Shown: piece by piece, positions 12,351 through 25,200 of the stretch
Layout: each line of letters starts with the position of its first letter
Numbering within the stretch: the first letter of the stretch is position 1
Assembly (NCBI RefSeq): GCF_002234675.1
Contig: NC_019866.2
Span: forward strand, 21,852,802 to 21,916,801
Direction: 5' to 3'
Length of the DNA: 64,000 nucleotides
DNA from: Oryzias latipes
Taxonomy: Eukaryota > Chordata > Actinopteri > Beloniformes > Adrianichthyidae
Notes under the pieces: model-generated
Seen by the model: only the letters and a program-made list of their open reading frames with translations
The model's database searches: none
What the model was told of the DNA's origin: nothing
Made by a program: the position numbers and the translations under genes

Positions 12351-12851
12351 TTCTTCTTTGTTTTTCTCCCCCCAAGAACAAGCAGTCAGAAAAAACACAA
12401 AAGAGGACTGCTTGAAAACTAGCTTAGCAGCTATCAATTGCTAATCCGAAAAACACGAAAATTTACGACACGTCTCCCAAATAAGGCTAAAAGTGCCAAA
12501 AAACAAAATAAATGTCAATTGCACCGCCTTAAAAACGTTGTTTTCCGGAACAAAAACGGAGCGCTTAGCTCAGCTGCTAGTGCTAACGAGGCTAACAGTG
12601 AGGGCTAAAATGCCCGACGACACAATTTTACGATGAAGATCCAGTTCAGTTTTCAAAAAATGTAAATAGTATAAAATGACGTTCCAAGAACGCGGAAGGT
12701 TAGAACAGTTTCATCAAAAATAGGAAGCTTTGGGGACTTTTCTCATCGCCCGTCGCTAACTTTTATAACCACAGCCGTCTGTCGGCCATGTTTGATTTCA
12801 TCCTATGACGCCGCAGGTGAGGTGGGCGTCGCTACCCGATCAGTATAAGTC

Positions 12852-12863
12852 TGCGCATGCGCA
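12852..12863. promoter_or_regulatory. NRF1-type palindromic site, probable trir promoter
   Basis: TGCGCATGCGCA is a perfect match to the NRF1 consensus YGCGCAYGCGCR and is palindromic. It sits about 500 bp upstream of the trir start codon. A nearby 'attgcgtcact' resembles an ATF/CRE half site. Such sites are common in TATA-less housekeeping promoters, which fits trir. Site seen; use inferred. Confidence 0.6.
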
Positions 12864-13046
12864 AATATTGCGTCACTTCCTCTAAATTGCTAACAGGGCA
12901 ACAGTTAATTTTTTTTATTTTCATAATCGACCAATGGAACCCTACTTTGTCGGAATTTATAGATTCAGATACATTTGATTAATATACTGGAGCGGAAAAA
13001 ATGAGTTTCTCAATTTTCCTGGATCAAACCAAATGCAAATAAAATG

Positions 13047-13850
13047 TCCAGATTAGATCTAATTCGATTCAATTTTATTTATATAGCCCAATATTACAAC
13101 AATTTAATTTACTATATTACAACCGGTAATTGTATAGTAAACATAAAATCATAAGGAACACAAAGTCATACAATTCAATAGGTAAATTCTAAACTAACAA
13201 ATAGCACGACATCTGTGGTCATGAAATGTTTTGAAAAGTTCAATGTGAACTTACTCAAAACAGATGTATGCTCTCAGTTAGATCTCCTTCAGTACGTTTA
13301 TAGGTGTGGCCGTAGCACTGAGGATGCAGTTGCATGTCTAGTGCATCTTATCCCAAAAATTCTAGAGAATCCCAAAGCTTATGCCCGGGTGTTGTTTGTA
13401 GATTTCTCTTCGGCCTGTAATGCAGTACAACCTCATCTCTTGGTTCAGTCGCTTTCTGATATGAAGGTCAATCCATTTGTATAAAGTTACCGTACTCCTT
13501 TTTGACAAACAGGCCTCAGCAGGTCAAAGTTAAGATTTTATCCCAGGTCAAGTTCTCTAGTCGTGGGAGCCGGTTTAGCTCGTGCTGGTTTGCGGCGCCT
13601 TCCGTCCGTGAAACCAGGGTTCGACTCCGGGCTGCTCCCTGTTCCCTTCTCTACCTCTGTGCCGGTTCCAAGCCCGGTTTGAGAAGGTTGCGCCAGGAAA
13701 GGCATCCGGCGTAAAACATTGCCAAATTTACCATGCGACTTGTTCGCTGTGGCAACCCCTGATGGGAGAAGCCGAAAGCTGAAGAAGTCAAGTTCTCTAG
13801 TACTAATATTCCTCAGGGCTGTGTTAGCTCTCCCCTTCTTTCAATGGTGG
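13047..13850 (+). pseudogene. LINE reverse-transcriptase relic split by a SINE
   Basis: Plus-strand translation from 13215 gives LLQYVYRCGRSTEDAVACLV and VLFVDFSSACNAVQPHLLVQ, matching the fingers/palm region of L2/CR1-type reverse transcriptases (FIDYSSAFNTI in intact relatives). After the interruption at 13566-13788 it resumes with 'PQGCVSSPLLS', the family's PQGCVLSPLL motif. Frameshifts and missing ends show it is dead. The first 100 bp include 'ttcaattttatttatatagc', a common fish repeat block. Confidence 0.75.
13566..13788 (+). mobile_element. tRNA-derived SINE with 15-bp target duplication
   Basis: Has a tRNA-like head (A-box-like 'gtttagctcgtgctgg', B-box 'gggttcgactcc') and the fish SINE tail 'ggcatccggcgtaaaacatt', 'gccaaatttaccatgcgact', 'aacccctgatgggagaagcc'. 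Flanked on both sides by GTCAAGTTCTCTAGT, a 15-bp direct repeat. It sits inside the LINE relic, so it inserted after that copy. Confidence 0.82.
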
Positions 13851-14299
13851 GCCTCAGGGCCTTCAAGGTCTTCTCTGAAGGCCTAAAAAGTATCTGAATC
13901 GTGTGTTAATTATAGTTTGTCCATGCATACTCATTAAATCATTCCAAATGGTCTGTCCATTACCTTTTATTGTGTTTATGATGGTTATGCTGCTTTCAGA
14001 CAGACGTATTTTCATTTTGGAGCATTTAACCAGTCACATTTCAGCCGTCCTTTGTTGCCAGGCAGGATAAGGGCCTTCACCAAGAGTTGTGAAGGCTTCA
14101 TAATGCAAAATCAATGTGGTCATTCATTTTTTTCAAGCAATCAGATTTTGAGTTGGTGTCAGCAGGGCCTTCTAGCAGGCTTAGGCAACGTCACAAAATT
14201 CAGACCTTCTGATTGGACATAAGTTTCAGGAAGTCACATGCAGCCTTGCCCAGTTTGACACACCTTTTGGGAACTTTTTGATCCGTCTTGGTTAAAAAC

Positions 14300-15030
14300 A
14301 GAGATGACTGTTATGTATGCCATGGAGGATTTTGCAGAAAAATTTCCCACTGATCTCCTTGACTTTCTTCATCAGAAAAATCTGAGTGAGAGCATGAGCA
14401 GTTGTACAGATTTGTGTGCTTGGCGCTGTAAGCTGTCTTTTTATACATTTTTCTGGAAGGAAATTTAATTTTTTTTTTCTTTAAAACCATTGAAGAAACC
14501 CTTCTTGATAAAACCTTAACACCAACAATGGTGTTAAGGGCCCTATCTCTCTCATTCCTAAACCTGGCAAGGACAAAAAAAAAACATTAATAATATACGA
14601 CTGATTGCATTGTTGAATACATAAAATCCTCACTCTTGTTTGGAAACAGATTAAAGGAGGATTTAGAAGAAATTAGTAAAACACAATTTGGATTCCCCAA
14701 AAACTGCTCTATTCAAAATATTAGACTGATTTTAGATTTACTGGATTATAATCAGTTAGTTGAAGATGATGTTATAATTCTTATTTTATTTTTTTAAAAG
14801 GCATTCGTCACAGTTAGGCATGCTTTTATTTTAAACGCCTTGAATTCTTTTTGTTTTGGTGAAAAATTCCTACATTTGATTTCTTTATTTTACACATCAA
14901 TAGTTTTATCTCTGTATCATTTGAAACATCTAAACATTTTAATATTAGAAGAGGAATTTGTCAGAGATGCCTAGTATCCCTGTTTCTTTTCATTATTGTA
15001 AATGAACTTTTAGCTAATCATGTGAATAAT
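14300..15030 (+). pseudogene. L1/Tx1-like LINE reverse-transcriptase relic
   Basis: Plus-strand frames (with stops) read 'ISLIPKPGKD', 'RLIALLNT', 'TQFGFPKNCSIQNIRLILDL' and 'KAFVTVRHAFILNALNSF', the order of motifs in L1/Tx1-clade reverse transcriptases. Multiple stops and frameshifts. No intact endonuclease domain seen upstream. The stretch 13850-14300 before it has 'gggccttca/gaaggcct' repeat blocks and no gene. Confidence 0.65.
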
Positions 15031-15407
15031 GACCCAAATTTTCATCCATAGAATTGATATGTATATGATATGTATGTATGCTTTGTGGATGCTCATCTGT
15101 AACCCTAAAATGTTCAAATCTCTGGATCGTAACTCTGAAATGGTGTTTCTGGTTTGACAGCCTTTGTTAATTTTTAAGTTAACTTCTCTGGTGGTCTAAC
15201 CAAAGCATCTGAAACAGCTTTATACATTTTTTGGAGCATTGATTATTTATTAACCATTCATACTCTGTAAGTACAATTAACATCTCATTGTTTTCATTGT
15301 AATTACCAGCAGGCACAGGAAAAACAAAACTTAAAAACTCATTAGTTTGAAATATTTTGCAGTGGATACAGACATAACTAGAGTTGAGATTTCACAGTTT
15401 ATTTATG

Positions 15408-15618
15408 TAACCCTTGTGCTATCCTAGGCACCTTAACATTGGGAGTTGGGTCATCTAGACCCACTAGACAGTGCGCTGAACCTTTTTTCTTCAATGATTT
15501 GTGATCTTCACTGGTGTCCATGGATTACATGAAATCTTTGCACCTTTAACCACCTTTGTCATGGTAGGGAGAACACGTCAATGTAAGGGTGGGGTCAGCT
15601 AAGATAGCACAAGGGTTA
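15408..15618. mobile_element. TA-flanked MITE family M, copy 1
   Basis: Ends are inverted: TAACCCTTGTGCTATCCTAG at the left and its near complement (ctaagatagcacaagggtta) at the right. Total 211 bp. Eight more copies are at 27349-27559, 29656-29858, 32921-33926 (interrupted), 44906-45082, 45939-46024, 54349-55427 (interrupted), 56826-57021 and 57857-58067. TA at each border fits a TA target duplication. Non-coding. Confidence 0.85.
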
Positions 15619-16034
15619 CACTAAAGGGCAGAGCACAAAAAACAGATTACTTGAAATGTGAAAAGTTACTTAGTAACTTGGTTTATTAACTTGAAAAAGA
15701 ATTCAATTGGCATGGTCAGATTAATTGAATTAAAAATAGTCTTTTTTTATTTTTGACAAACAGCCTTTTTTTTGGTGTCTTGGACCTTAATAATACGAGG
15801 TCATAAATTAAGGTTCAGAACAAGACAAGAAATAAATAATCCTAAACTAATGTATAATGTTCTGCAGCAACAGAGTTAATTTATGTTATATAGAATCAAT
15901 AAAAGTGACAACTCAAATTAGTTTTAGTGTTTTCTCCTAGTTCAGAAAATATAATTCTAGATAATATTTTATAAAATGTTCTCTCCATTTCAGTTTGGCA
16001 GTTCCAGGTGCTTAAAACTCTAAGCCTTCAACCA

Positions 16035-16040
16035 TTTATT
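16035..16040 (-). terminator. Poly(A) signal of the LRRC8-family gene
   Basis: TTTATT on the given strand is AATAAA on the minus strand, about 175 nt past the stop codon at 16213. This is a canonical signal at a normal distance. Confidence 0.5.
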
Positions 16041-16212
16041 GTGCTTTTATATGAAAATTTTAAAGCAAAGCTTAGCTTTTTTCTTATTACATTTCATTGT
16101 GGAAGACAGAAAAATTGCCATAAATTCACAAACTGATAAAAATAACAATAAAAAAAGAAAAAAAAGTCATTTAAATCATTTAGAATTAGTCAAAGCAGAA
16201 TTTTTCTCTTCA

Positions 16213-19200
16213 TTAGACGTCTGATTCTAGAGCTGAAGAAAAGCTCCACTGGGAAGGAGGGAAGCATGGAAAGCTGTCAGACTCTACCTGGGAGTCGTCC
16301 TCTGAATAATCAGCGCTGGTTGAGTCTGAATGACTCAGCAGGTCCCTGATCTGTGGATTCAAGGAGATGAAGAGCCAGTCCTCCACCAGAAGTCCTCCTC
16401 CATGGAGTCCCAGACAGCAGCCCAACTCGGCAGGAAGCTCCTCCAGATTATTGCAGCGCAGATCCAGCCTGCAGAGCTGACTCAGAGCTCCGATCCCGTT
16501 CGGCAAAGAGGCTAGGGAATTGTGAGCGACGTTTAGGATTCGCAGCCCCAAACAGCCACGGCAGAGGTCAGAGGGCAGGCTCTCCAGCCTGTTTCCACTC
16601 AGGTCCAGCTCTGAAAGCAGATGCAGGCCCTTTACCTCCGCTGGAAGCTGGTCGAGTAGGTTTCCAGCCAGCAGGAGCCTACGAAGGCGGTGGAGTGTAA
16701 AGAGTGCTGGTGGGAGGCTCCGGAGCTGATTGTTGGACAAATCCAGGAGCTCCAACCCTCGAAGGACCCCAACACTGGCTGGTAGCACCACAACATTATT
16801 GTAGGCGAGCTTCAGACAAGAAAGCTGGCGCAACTGAGCCAGGCAGAGCAGCTCCTCCAGAGAGCTCAGGTTGTTGTGCTGCAGGTCTAAGAGTCGCAGG
16901 TGGGTCAGAGACAGAACGGCAGAGGGCAAACGCTCCAGCTGGCAGTCCTGCAGCTTCAGCTCGGTCAGGCCCACCATCCGCTTCAGGCCTGTAAGCACCA
17001 GCAGTCTTGTGCCTTCGTTATAGATTTCCAGTCTTGCTAAGCTGCTTGCCACCTCACACAGCTCCCCTGGGATCTTCTGCAGCAAACCTCGAATACCCAA
17101 AACACGGAGGTGGTGTAAATGACGCAAGCTCCCCAGAGCCCAGCTTCGGCCCACGCTGCACTCGCTGCTCAAACGGCCAGAGAGGTGGAGCTCATGCAGG
17201 CTGTGGAGGGAGAGGACCCAGCTGGGAATCTCTGAAGCCTGAGAGAAGGTGATGTGGATGACCTCCAGACGCTCCTGGAGAAACACTAGTGCGCTGGGAT
17301 CCACAGCTACTCTGGAGTGGTAAAGGTGAAGCTCCCTGTTGTTCCAACAGTGCAATCAAATCCACAATAAGTATAAGAAGCATGTGAGCGCTGAAATGCA
17401 CGTGTGATATTTTAAACTGACCTGAGTGAACTCATGTTAGCCACCTGTGCAGTGAACCTGGCATCTGCAATAAACTCCAGTCTGAGGATCTGAAGCCGGT
17501 TGAACGTGTAGAGAGCAGAAGGAAGACGAGGCAAAGCCACCAGCTGCAGCCTGCTGAAGCCGTCTGCGTCCACGCTGGTCATGGCCTGCAGCTTGTCTTC
17601 TCCCCAGCGCCTCTCCAAGCTTTCCTCCAGCAGCCTGCTCTCGCTGACAGGCGACAGAAACACGGAGAACCGCTGGGCCAGCACAGGATCGTACTGGTCT
17701 AACATGTGCAGCAGGAAGGCCAGGTCGTTTGTCAGGTCAGGAACATCTCTCAGGGACCACAAGTCCTTCACAGATTGGAAGGAATAGTGGCGAAGGCAGC
17801 TAAGAGAAGGAGCAATGTTTACAAAGTGGACAATATAAGAGAAAAAAAACAAGTGTTGAAAGTGAGATTCTTAAAGACCCACTCTGATTATCTTCTGATC
17901 TATTTTGAAGACATTCTCAGTGTTCTTTTCTTAGTGAATGGGCCGTTTTTACGCAAATTAAAAATACCTGTCGTTTAAATAGTTTCTGCAGAGCCGCAGG
18001 AGTTCAGAAATTCACCTCTGAGTTGTGTTGGCACAGAGAAACCGCACCCCCCTTCCCATTACTGAGAGATCTCTGTTTACATGCTCTCCTGCTAGCTCAC
18101 AGCACCTCACACCCCCAACCTAACAATACCAGCGCAGCAAGTTTATAGTGCATCAAAAAAAACAAAATAGGGCCAGTAAAAGTGAATAGGAAATGCTGAA
18201 AAACTTCAGAGATGTAGATAAACTGTATCCACCTGTGAAAAATCCATCTGAGAGTGTGTAAGTTAAGCAGAGTGTAGAGTCCCAGCAGGATCAAGTAGGC
18301 CACCAGAAGCTTGTGAAGGAGCGATGACAACACATGGACACATTCGAAGGTGGCGTATCCCACCAGCTCCCACTCCTCGGGGCGGCAGACGTGGTTGAAA
18401 GACAGCGAGTTGAGGAGCGGGATGGTGTAGCTCAGGATCAGCAAAACCAGAAACAGCTTGAAGGTCGTCTGAGCCACATAAACCTGTAAATACATGAAAC
18501 GATGACTCTGAACATAAGAAATGCTCAAATAAAAGGAGAGACAGACATTTTCTTACCTTATAAATGACAGCTGAGCTTTCACAGTGAGACCTAAACTTGC
18601 AGACTCTTTCGAACAGCGCCCTGGCCTGTTCCCCGTCGCTTTTATCCAGACTCATCACTTCCCTTGGACTGTCAGGCCCCGCCTTGGAGGAAGGACAGTG
18701 CACACCAGAGCCAACAGACAAAGAGGAAACGCTGGAGTTGGAGGAGAGCAGTGATGGGCACGGTGACGGAGAGGCAGGTGAAGGTGCAACCTCTGACCTC
18801 TTCAAAAGCGGACTCACTGAGCCCGAGTCTGTGCTTGAGCGTCGAGTCCGAGTCACCCAGGAGGAAGCTGCAGACAGGAAGGGCTGTCGTTCCGCCTTCT
18901 CCAGCTCCTGAATGTTCTCCTGACGGGCAGCATGAGACAGAGCCTGAGACGTCCAGGGGGACTCGCAGCATTTTGCCAAAATGGAGAGGAACTGTTCGAT
19001 GCGGGAGGAGGTGTCGGGAAAGTGGAGCCAGAAAGAGCCGCTGGCCACCAGGACCAGGGACTGCAGCAAGGCAATGTAGGGGAAGAAGCGAGAGCAAAAC
19101 GGCAGGGCTTCGTGGTAGCACACCTGACCAGAGAAGCAAGAAAAAAAGACAAATGAAGCCCCTAAATATGTAACATCTTCAATATCACAATTTTCACTGC

Positions 19201-22200
19201 AAATTTAACTTAAAAAAGCAAGAATTACAACTTATTCTGCAGAAGTAAATGTATTTTGTTTGGCTACCAATACATGAAGTTCAAGCAAAATCCCACAAGC
19301 GTTGAAAGGGAAGTTTTCACTTTTCCCTCTATTTTAGTTTTAAATTACAAAATTATATTAGAGTACATGACTTGTTCAGGGTGAACCAACCTTCATTTAA
19401 CAGTATTCAGGAAAGGCTCCACTAACCGCGTGACCCCGAAAGGGAAATAAAGTGGATGTATTACATCAGAGCAACAGGCTCTAAATCTGCTATGACGAAG
19501 GATGTAAATTTTGCAAATAAGTATATAAAAATCAATATATAATCAATAGTAATAGCAGAATCAGTTAAAACCACAGATACAAAGAAGGTTATGTTGGTAG
19601 TAGTATAAAATTTATCAGGAACTAAATAATTGGTGTCTGTCAAACGTTGTTAGTTTCCCTTCCAGTTGTGTCGGTACTGTCTTTGCCTTTTTATGTATGC
19701 TGCTCAAAAAATAAAGGGAACAAAATGAAAACACATCCTATATCTGAACTAAATGTTTGTGTTTGGTTGGAATTCTGTGACCCTAAGTTTTTCAATATGT
19801 CGGAATAAAGCTGTGAAAGAAAAAGCCCAGATTTGCACCACCTTCGCTTCAAGCCTCTTCCAACTGTAGGTGTGGTACATGCTCTAGTAAACAGTAAAAA
19901 AGAAGAAGAAGCCCCCCCCCCCCCCCCCGCTTGTGCAGTGTGAGCAGCATAGGCTAAACCTGCCTTCAAGAACATGCATTTGCTGTGACCGTGGCTTCAC
20001 GTCTTGGACTTTGGTTCAGATTTTATAAAAACCTGTCAGCGACGGTCTGAACGTATCTCCAGGCGCACAATGCCTCACCTTTCTCCAGACGACAAACTTC
20101 TTCAGAAGATCCTCATTGCTGGAACCAAAAGTTCTCACCTAGAGGTAAATGACACCACCCTGCCCTGCAACCCACATGAGGACACAAACTCCACTAAAAC
20201 TCCCTAGAGAGGCTTCCAGGAGGAGACAGCTCCTGCTCCACCACAAAGAGGGAGTTCACTGCCTCTTTGACCTTAATAAAAATGACCTTAATAAAGCAGG
20301 GTAAGAAATGAGAGTGAAGGAGAGCCGTGGATGTTGCAGGGAACCCCAATATAACGGCATGAAACTTTACCAATTAAAATGGGAATTTGAACATCCACTG
20401 ACTGTTTTGGCGTGGACACATTCACTGAGAGGAACATCTCCAAACATCTTGTTGGAACTAACAGCTGTCAAAACCACGCCGGAACCAAAGACATCTCAAA
20501 AGCGGCAGTCAGAGGTTCTGAAGAAAACAATCTTCTGAAGAAACTCTGTTCACAGAACACAAAGATCTTCATCGCTAATCACTAGGAAGAGGAAATGAGG
20601 GGTTCAGCAGGTTATGGGTTCAGAACAGATACGGTCAGAGATGTGGTTCTGACTGTTTTCTTATCATGATGTTCAAAACACACAGGTGTCTGTTAGAAGG
20701 AGGGATCTGAATGAAAGCAGCCGCTCGGTTTTTATCCAGGCTGTGGATTTGAGTCCAAGTTTAGCATCAGACGATGTTTATGTGTTTTTGGATAAGCTTC
20801 AATGCAGAATTTGACACATTATTGATGTTCTCAAAAGGTTTAATTCATTTCTGGGAGGAGAAAAGCTCAGTGGTTGTCCAAAATGCAAAATAGTGACAGA
20901 AGAAAACTGGAGCGAAAATACAATTTTGCCTATTTAAGCTATTTTGTTAGCCACATTTTTCCCTGAAGAAAAATAAAACTTGGCAAGCCATATGTTTGCA
21001 GCAAAAGAGCAGCAACATCGAAAACAACCTTTTTACTCCTGATCTCTTCCTTTAATAGCAAGTTTACATTCTTGTTTTTACCAGAAAAGTACAAATCAAT
21101 CTGAGCATCATTTGTCACCATGGTAACAAAAGCTCAGTTGCAGCCTGGAGACTTTGACTGAAATCCGCGCTGAAACATTTCAGGACCTCGTTTTTGAATA
21201 AAAAACATAAACTTAAAAATAAATAAAAATGGACTAATGCAGATGGCCCACAAGGATTTTTAAAATCATAGACTATTCAGTGCATGTTCATGTTCATCCA
21301 CAAAATGTGCATGAACATTTTTACCCTACGGGCTCACTTAATGAAAGAAGTGTGACATTTCTTTCTACAGGCATGCTGTAGGTGAAGGGTCAGAGCTAAC
21401 ACGTATACAACCCGCAAGAGTAAGAACTCACTAGGTATAGGATGTCTATTAGAAATACATCTACTGTAGATACAGGACATCGCTACAACTCTATTTGTTA
21501 CTCTATTAGATGTCCACCAATAGCGTCCTGACTGATGTCTTCATATAGAGATCTACTCAGAGAAATGAAACATTAGATTTAAATAAAAAAGTATCGTCAA
21601 CAAGTCCCACAAAACTATGTTGCTTAATTTGAGAAAGACTGGATGACTAAAATTCAACAGAATATCTTGAATAAGTGCTTCATTACACAGTTATGGTACA
21701 TTTACAAATGTAATCAACATTTTTGCATTAAATTAATTAATTATGTAATTAACTTAACATTATTGCGTTAAATTTATTCATCTTTATTTTGAATTTACTT
21801 AACATTATTACCTACAATTTACTATATTTATGTTGAATCAATTTAACATTACGTAGAATTTATTAAACGTTATGTTGAATTTCCTCAATATTGTGTTAAA
21901 TTGTTATTGATTATGTTGAATTCAAAAACAATATTGTGTTGATTTTTTTAGTTATGTAGAATTTATCAATCATGGTGAATTTATGAAACACCTTTTTGTT
22001 CCATTTACTAAAATCCCTTAACTTGAACACATTTCTCTCAAACTTCTCAATCCCGTCATTTTCCTCCATCACTTTATCATAAAATCATCTCATTGATGTC
22101 ATGGCCTTTGATCAACAGAATATTCTAATAAAAAAATAACATTTTATAAAAATAAAGTACTTTGTTGCCTTTTACAATGATGTCATCTGTTGATCAAAAG

Positions 22201-25200
22201 CCACGGCATCAATGTGATGTCATAACATCATCACATGATCTGATGTCATGGCCATCACATGACGTTATTTGATAGCCATAACATCGATGTGATGGCTATG
22301 ACATCACATCGATGTCATGGCTATCAAATAACATGACATCAATGACATCAGTTTTATTGCATGCAGAGCCTGCATATACCCTCACTGAACATCCAAAATC
22401 CATTTTTCAGTGACTTCAAGCTACGTCTAGCAAAGTACTGAAACGCTCTTTCCCAACGTTAAAGCCTTTTTTCAAGATCAAACCTGCAAATATTTACGAT
22501 CTTTCACAAAGAACACTGAATATTTCGCACATCTCTGATAAAATGGCTTATAACAACAGAAACAAAAAGAACTTTCATGGCCAGAAGCCTAGGAAGAACC
22601 ACCATGGTGTTGGATATCCCCGGCATTACGATCACGGATATGACAATCCCTATCCAGTCGGGTTTAATCCACATGTAAAGCAGAATTTCTCTGATCCGGA
22701 CTCCCTCATCTCTGAGCTCAGAAAACAGATCAGACGGGAAGAGGAAGAGAAACATCGGCAGATCCAACAGAAAGCTGTGGAAGCTGAAACAATGCAGAAG
22801 AAAAATGAAGCCTGCAGATTAGAAAACCAGCTGCTGCAGGAAAAGAACAACAACCTGCAGAAACAGAACCAAGAACTTCGTAGTCAAAACGAAGATTTAA
22901 ACCAAAAACGCACAGCTTTTTCTTGCAACGAGACATCTTTCAACGCACTGAAAGAAAAACTGCAAAAGATGCGAGAACAAGTTCAGATTCTCAGAGACCA
23001 AAACCAAAATGTGGATTTGGAAGAGATGGAGAAAGTAGTGACTGAAAGCCAGGGAGTGACAGAAATGGTTAGAGATGAGAACTCTACGCTGGTTCTGAAA
23101 GTGGAAAACCTCCAAAAGGAGAACAATCAGCTGAAAACACAACTGCAAGCAGCTCCCCAGCATGAGGTGGCTCCTTTAACCAACACGCTGCCTGCAGAGG
23201 TGGAGGAGCTCAGAAAAACTCTAGAAGCTTCTCAGTTTGTGACGCAAAGCTTTAGAGAGGGGAACATTAAAATGATTCTGGAAGTCCAGGAGCTTAGAAA
23301 AGCAAAGGAGCAGCTGAAGGAGAATCTCCAGAAAGCTTCACTACAACAAAATGACTTTCCTGAAATGATCCATCAGATCAATCAGACTGATAAAGAGAGG
23401 ATAGAATTAAGAGACCAGCTGTTTGAAGAAATTAAAACCACAGAGCTGCTCAAAGAAAGCCTCTTTTACCTGGAGGATCACGTGGATGAACTGAAGGACA
23501 AAGTCAAAAGTTTAGAAGGAAACACCACAGACAGAAACCAATGTTTGAACCTGGAGGACTATGATGTGATAATAGAAGAGGAATGGATAGAGGAAGAGGA
23601 AGAGATGGAGGAAAATAAAGAGAAAGAGGAAAATGAAGAGATGGTGGAAAATGAAGAGATGGAGGTGAATGAACAAAAGGAAGAAGAAGATGTAGAAAAA
23701 AATGAGCTGGTTTTAGAAAAAACTGAGGAAATGTTGGATGAAAGAGAAGCTCAATTCATGACCAAAATGAAAGAATTGGAAAATTGTCTGCAAACACTCC
23801 AGCAGGATGTTCCAAAGAAACCTAAGAAAGGGAAAAATCAGGAAAAGAGAAAGAAAAAGGGAAAAAAAAACAAAGAAAGAAATGAACGGGTGATTGAAGA
23901 AACGGAGGAAACAATGAAGGACACAGAAGCTCAAATTGTGACAAAAATTGAAGAATTGGACAAAGATCTGCAAAACGTCCTGCAGAAAAATACCAAGAAG
24001 ATTAAGAAAAAAGAGAAAAATAAGAAAAAAGCAGAAAAAGACAAAGAGCAGAAAGAAAAACCTGTGAAGAGGTCCTCCTTCTTAATGTTTTTCCGTAGAC
24101 TGTTTGGTTTGAAGACTTAAACCAGACCACTGCCCTGTTTTGGTCTTTTCTTCGTGTTCTAATGTAATATAATGTAATCTAATGTAACGGGTTAGGGTCA
24201 CTCACTCCACTTAGTCGAGTGTTTTAAACTCAACTTAAGATGTTTTTATTTACAAGACCTTTTAGCTGACTTTTTTAGTTTTATTTTATTTTGTTTCATT
24301 TATTTGTTTAATTTTTTTTTTTTTTTTAATTAATTTGGTTTTAGTTGCTTTAAGCAGCTTGAATTAACTGCCTCCACCTAAAGCAGTCCTCACCTCCAAG
24401 CCATCAGTTCTAAAAGTAAAGCTGCAGACAAGATGGCGTCCAAACGTCATTAGCCTCAAGTGGAAATTCACCAGATTGTCAGAGTAGTAGCGCCTTTTTA
24501 AAAACGTTTTAACAAACAAAGGTGCTACGATTTCTGCTTCAGTGATGTCTTGTTAGAGGTAAAAAATGGCGCCATCTTGTCTGCAGCCAGGTCCCCCTTA
24601 TTAATGTAAGCCCCCGACCCCCCCCCAAATGAAGAGCAGACTTTCTGAGTCTAAAATCCTCTGAAGCTCTTCTACCAATTCGGCCGTCCACTGCCAGGTC
24701 TGTACCTCCAAACCCAAAATTCATCCGTGGTCTTCAGCTCTGTTCCTCGTGAGCTGCTGCCCTGCTTGTTTTGTAGCTAACCCTGCTTCAGTGATTACTG
24801 CTCACCTGGATCAGGCGTGTTCAGTCCATCAGAAACTGGGCTCACTGGATCCAGCTAATCAGGACTTCCTGAAGCAGGTTAGCTGCATAACAAGCAGGGC
24901 AGTAGCTCACGAGGAACAGGGTTGCAGACGCCTGATCTACACTCTGGGTGGAAATCTGTCACCAACATTGGCTTGAAAAAACAGGGGCAGCACGTTGGTC
25001 TGTTGGTAACATGGTTCGCTGACGGATCCGTGTCTGCGTGGGTTTTCTCCGAGCACTTCGGTTCCCCCCCACTTATCCAAATTTATTATTGATCGATTGG
25101 TGACCTTCAAACAGGTGTAGACCAAAAAATCCCCATTGAACTTCCAGCTTGTTAATGTTGCTGTGAAGGTTCATTAATCAAAGAGGTACAGTTCAAATTT

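Noticed and set aside
12351-12437. In-frame upstream ATG for trir
   Set aside because: It would add a hydrophobic 29-residue extension (MIAAKLVFK...) absent from the family; the ATG at 12350 gives the expected charged Ser-rich start.
16704-17401. Several plus- and minus-strand frames over the LRR exon
   Set aside because: Shadows of the GC-rich leucine-rich-repeat coding exon on the minus strand.
20004-20538. Possible second nested gene (frames starting near 20004 and 20308)
   Set aside because: Short frames with a chance GT after CTAGAG; no phase-compatible downstream exon and no similarity recognised.
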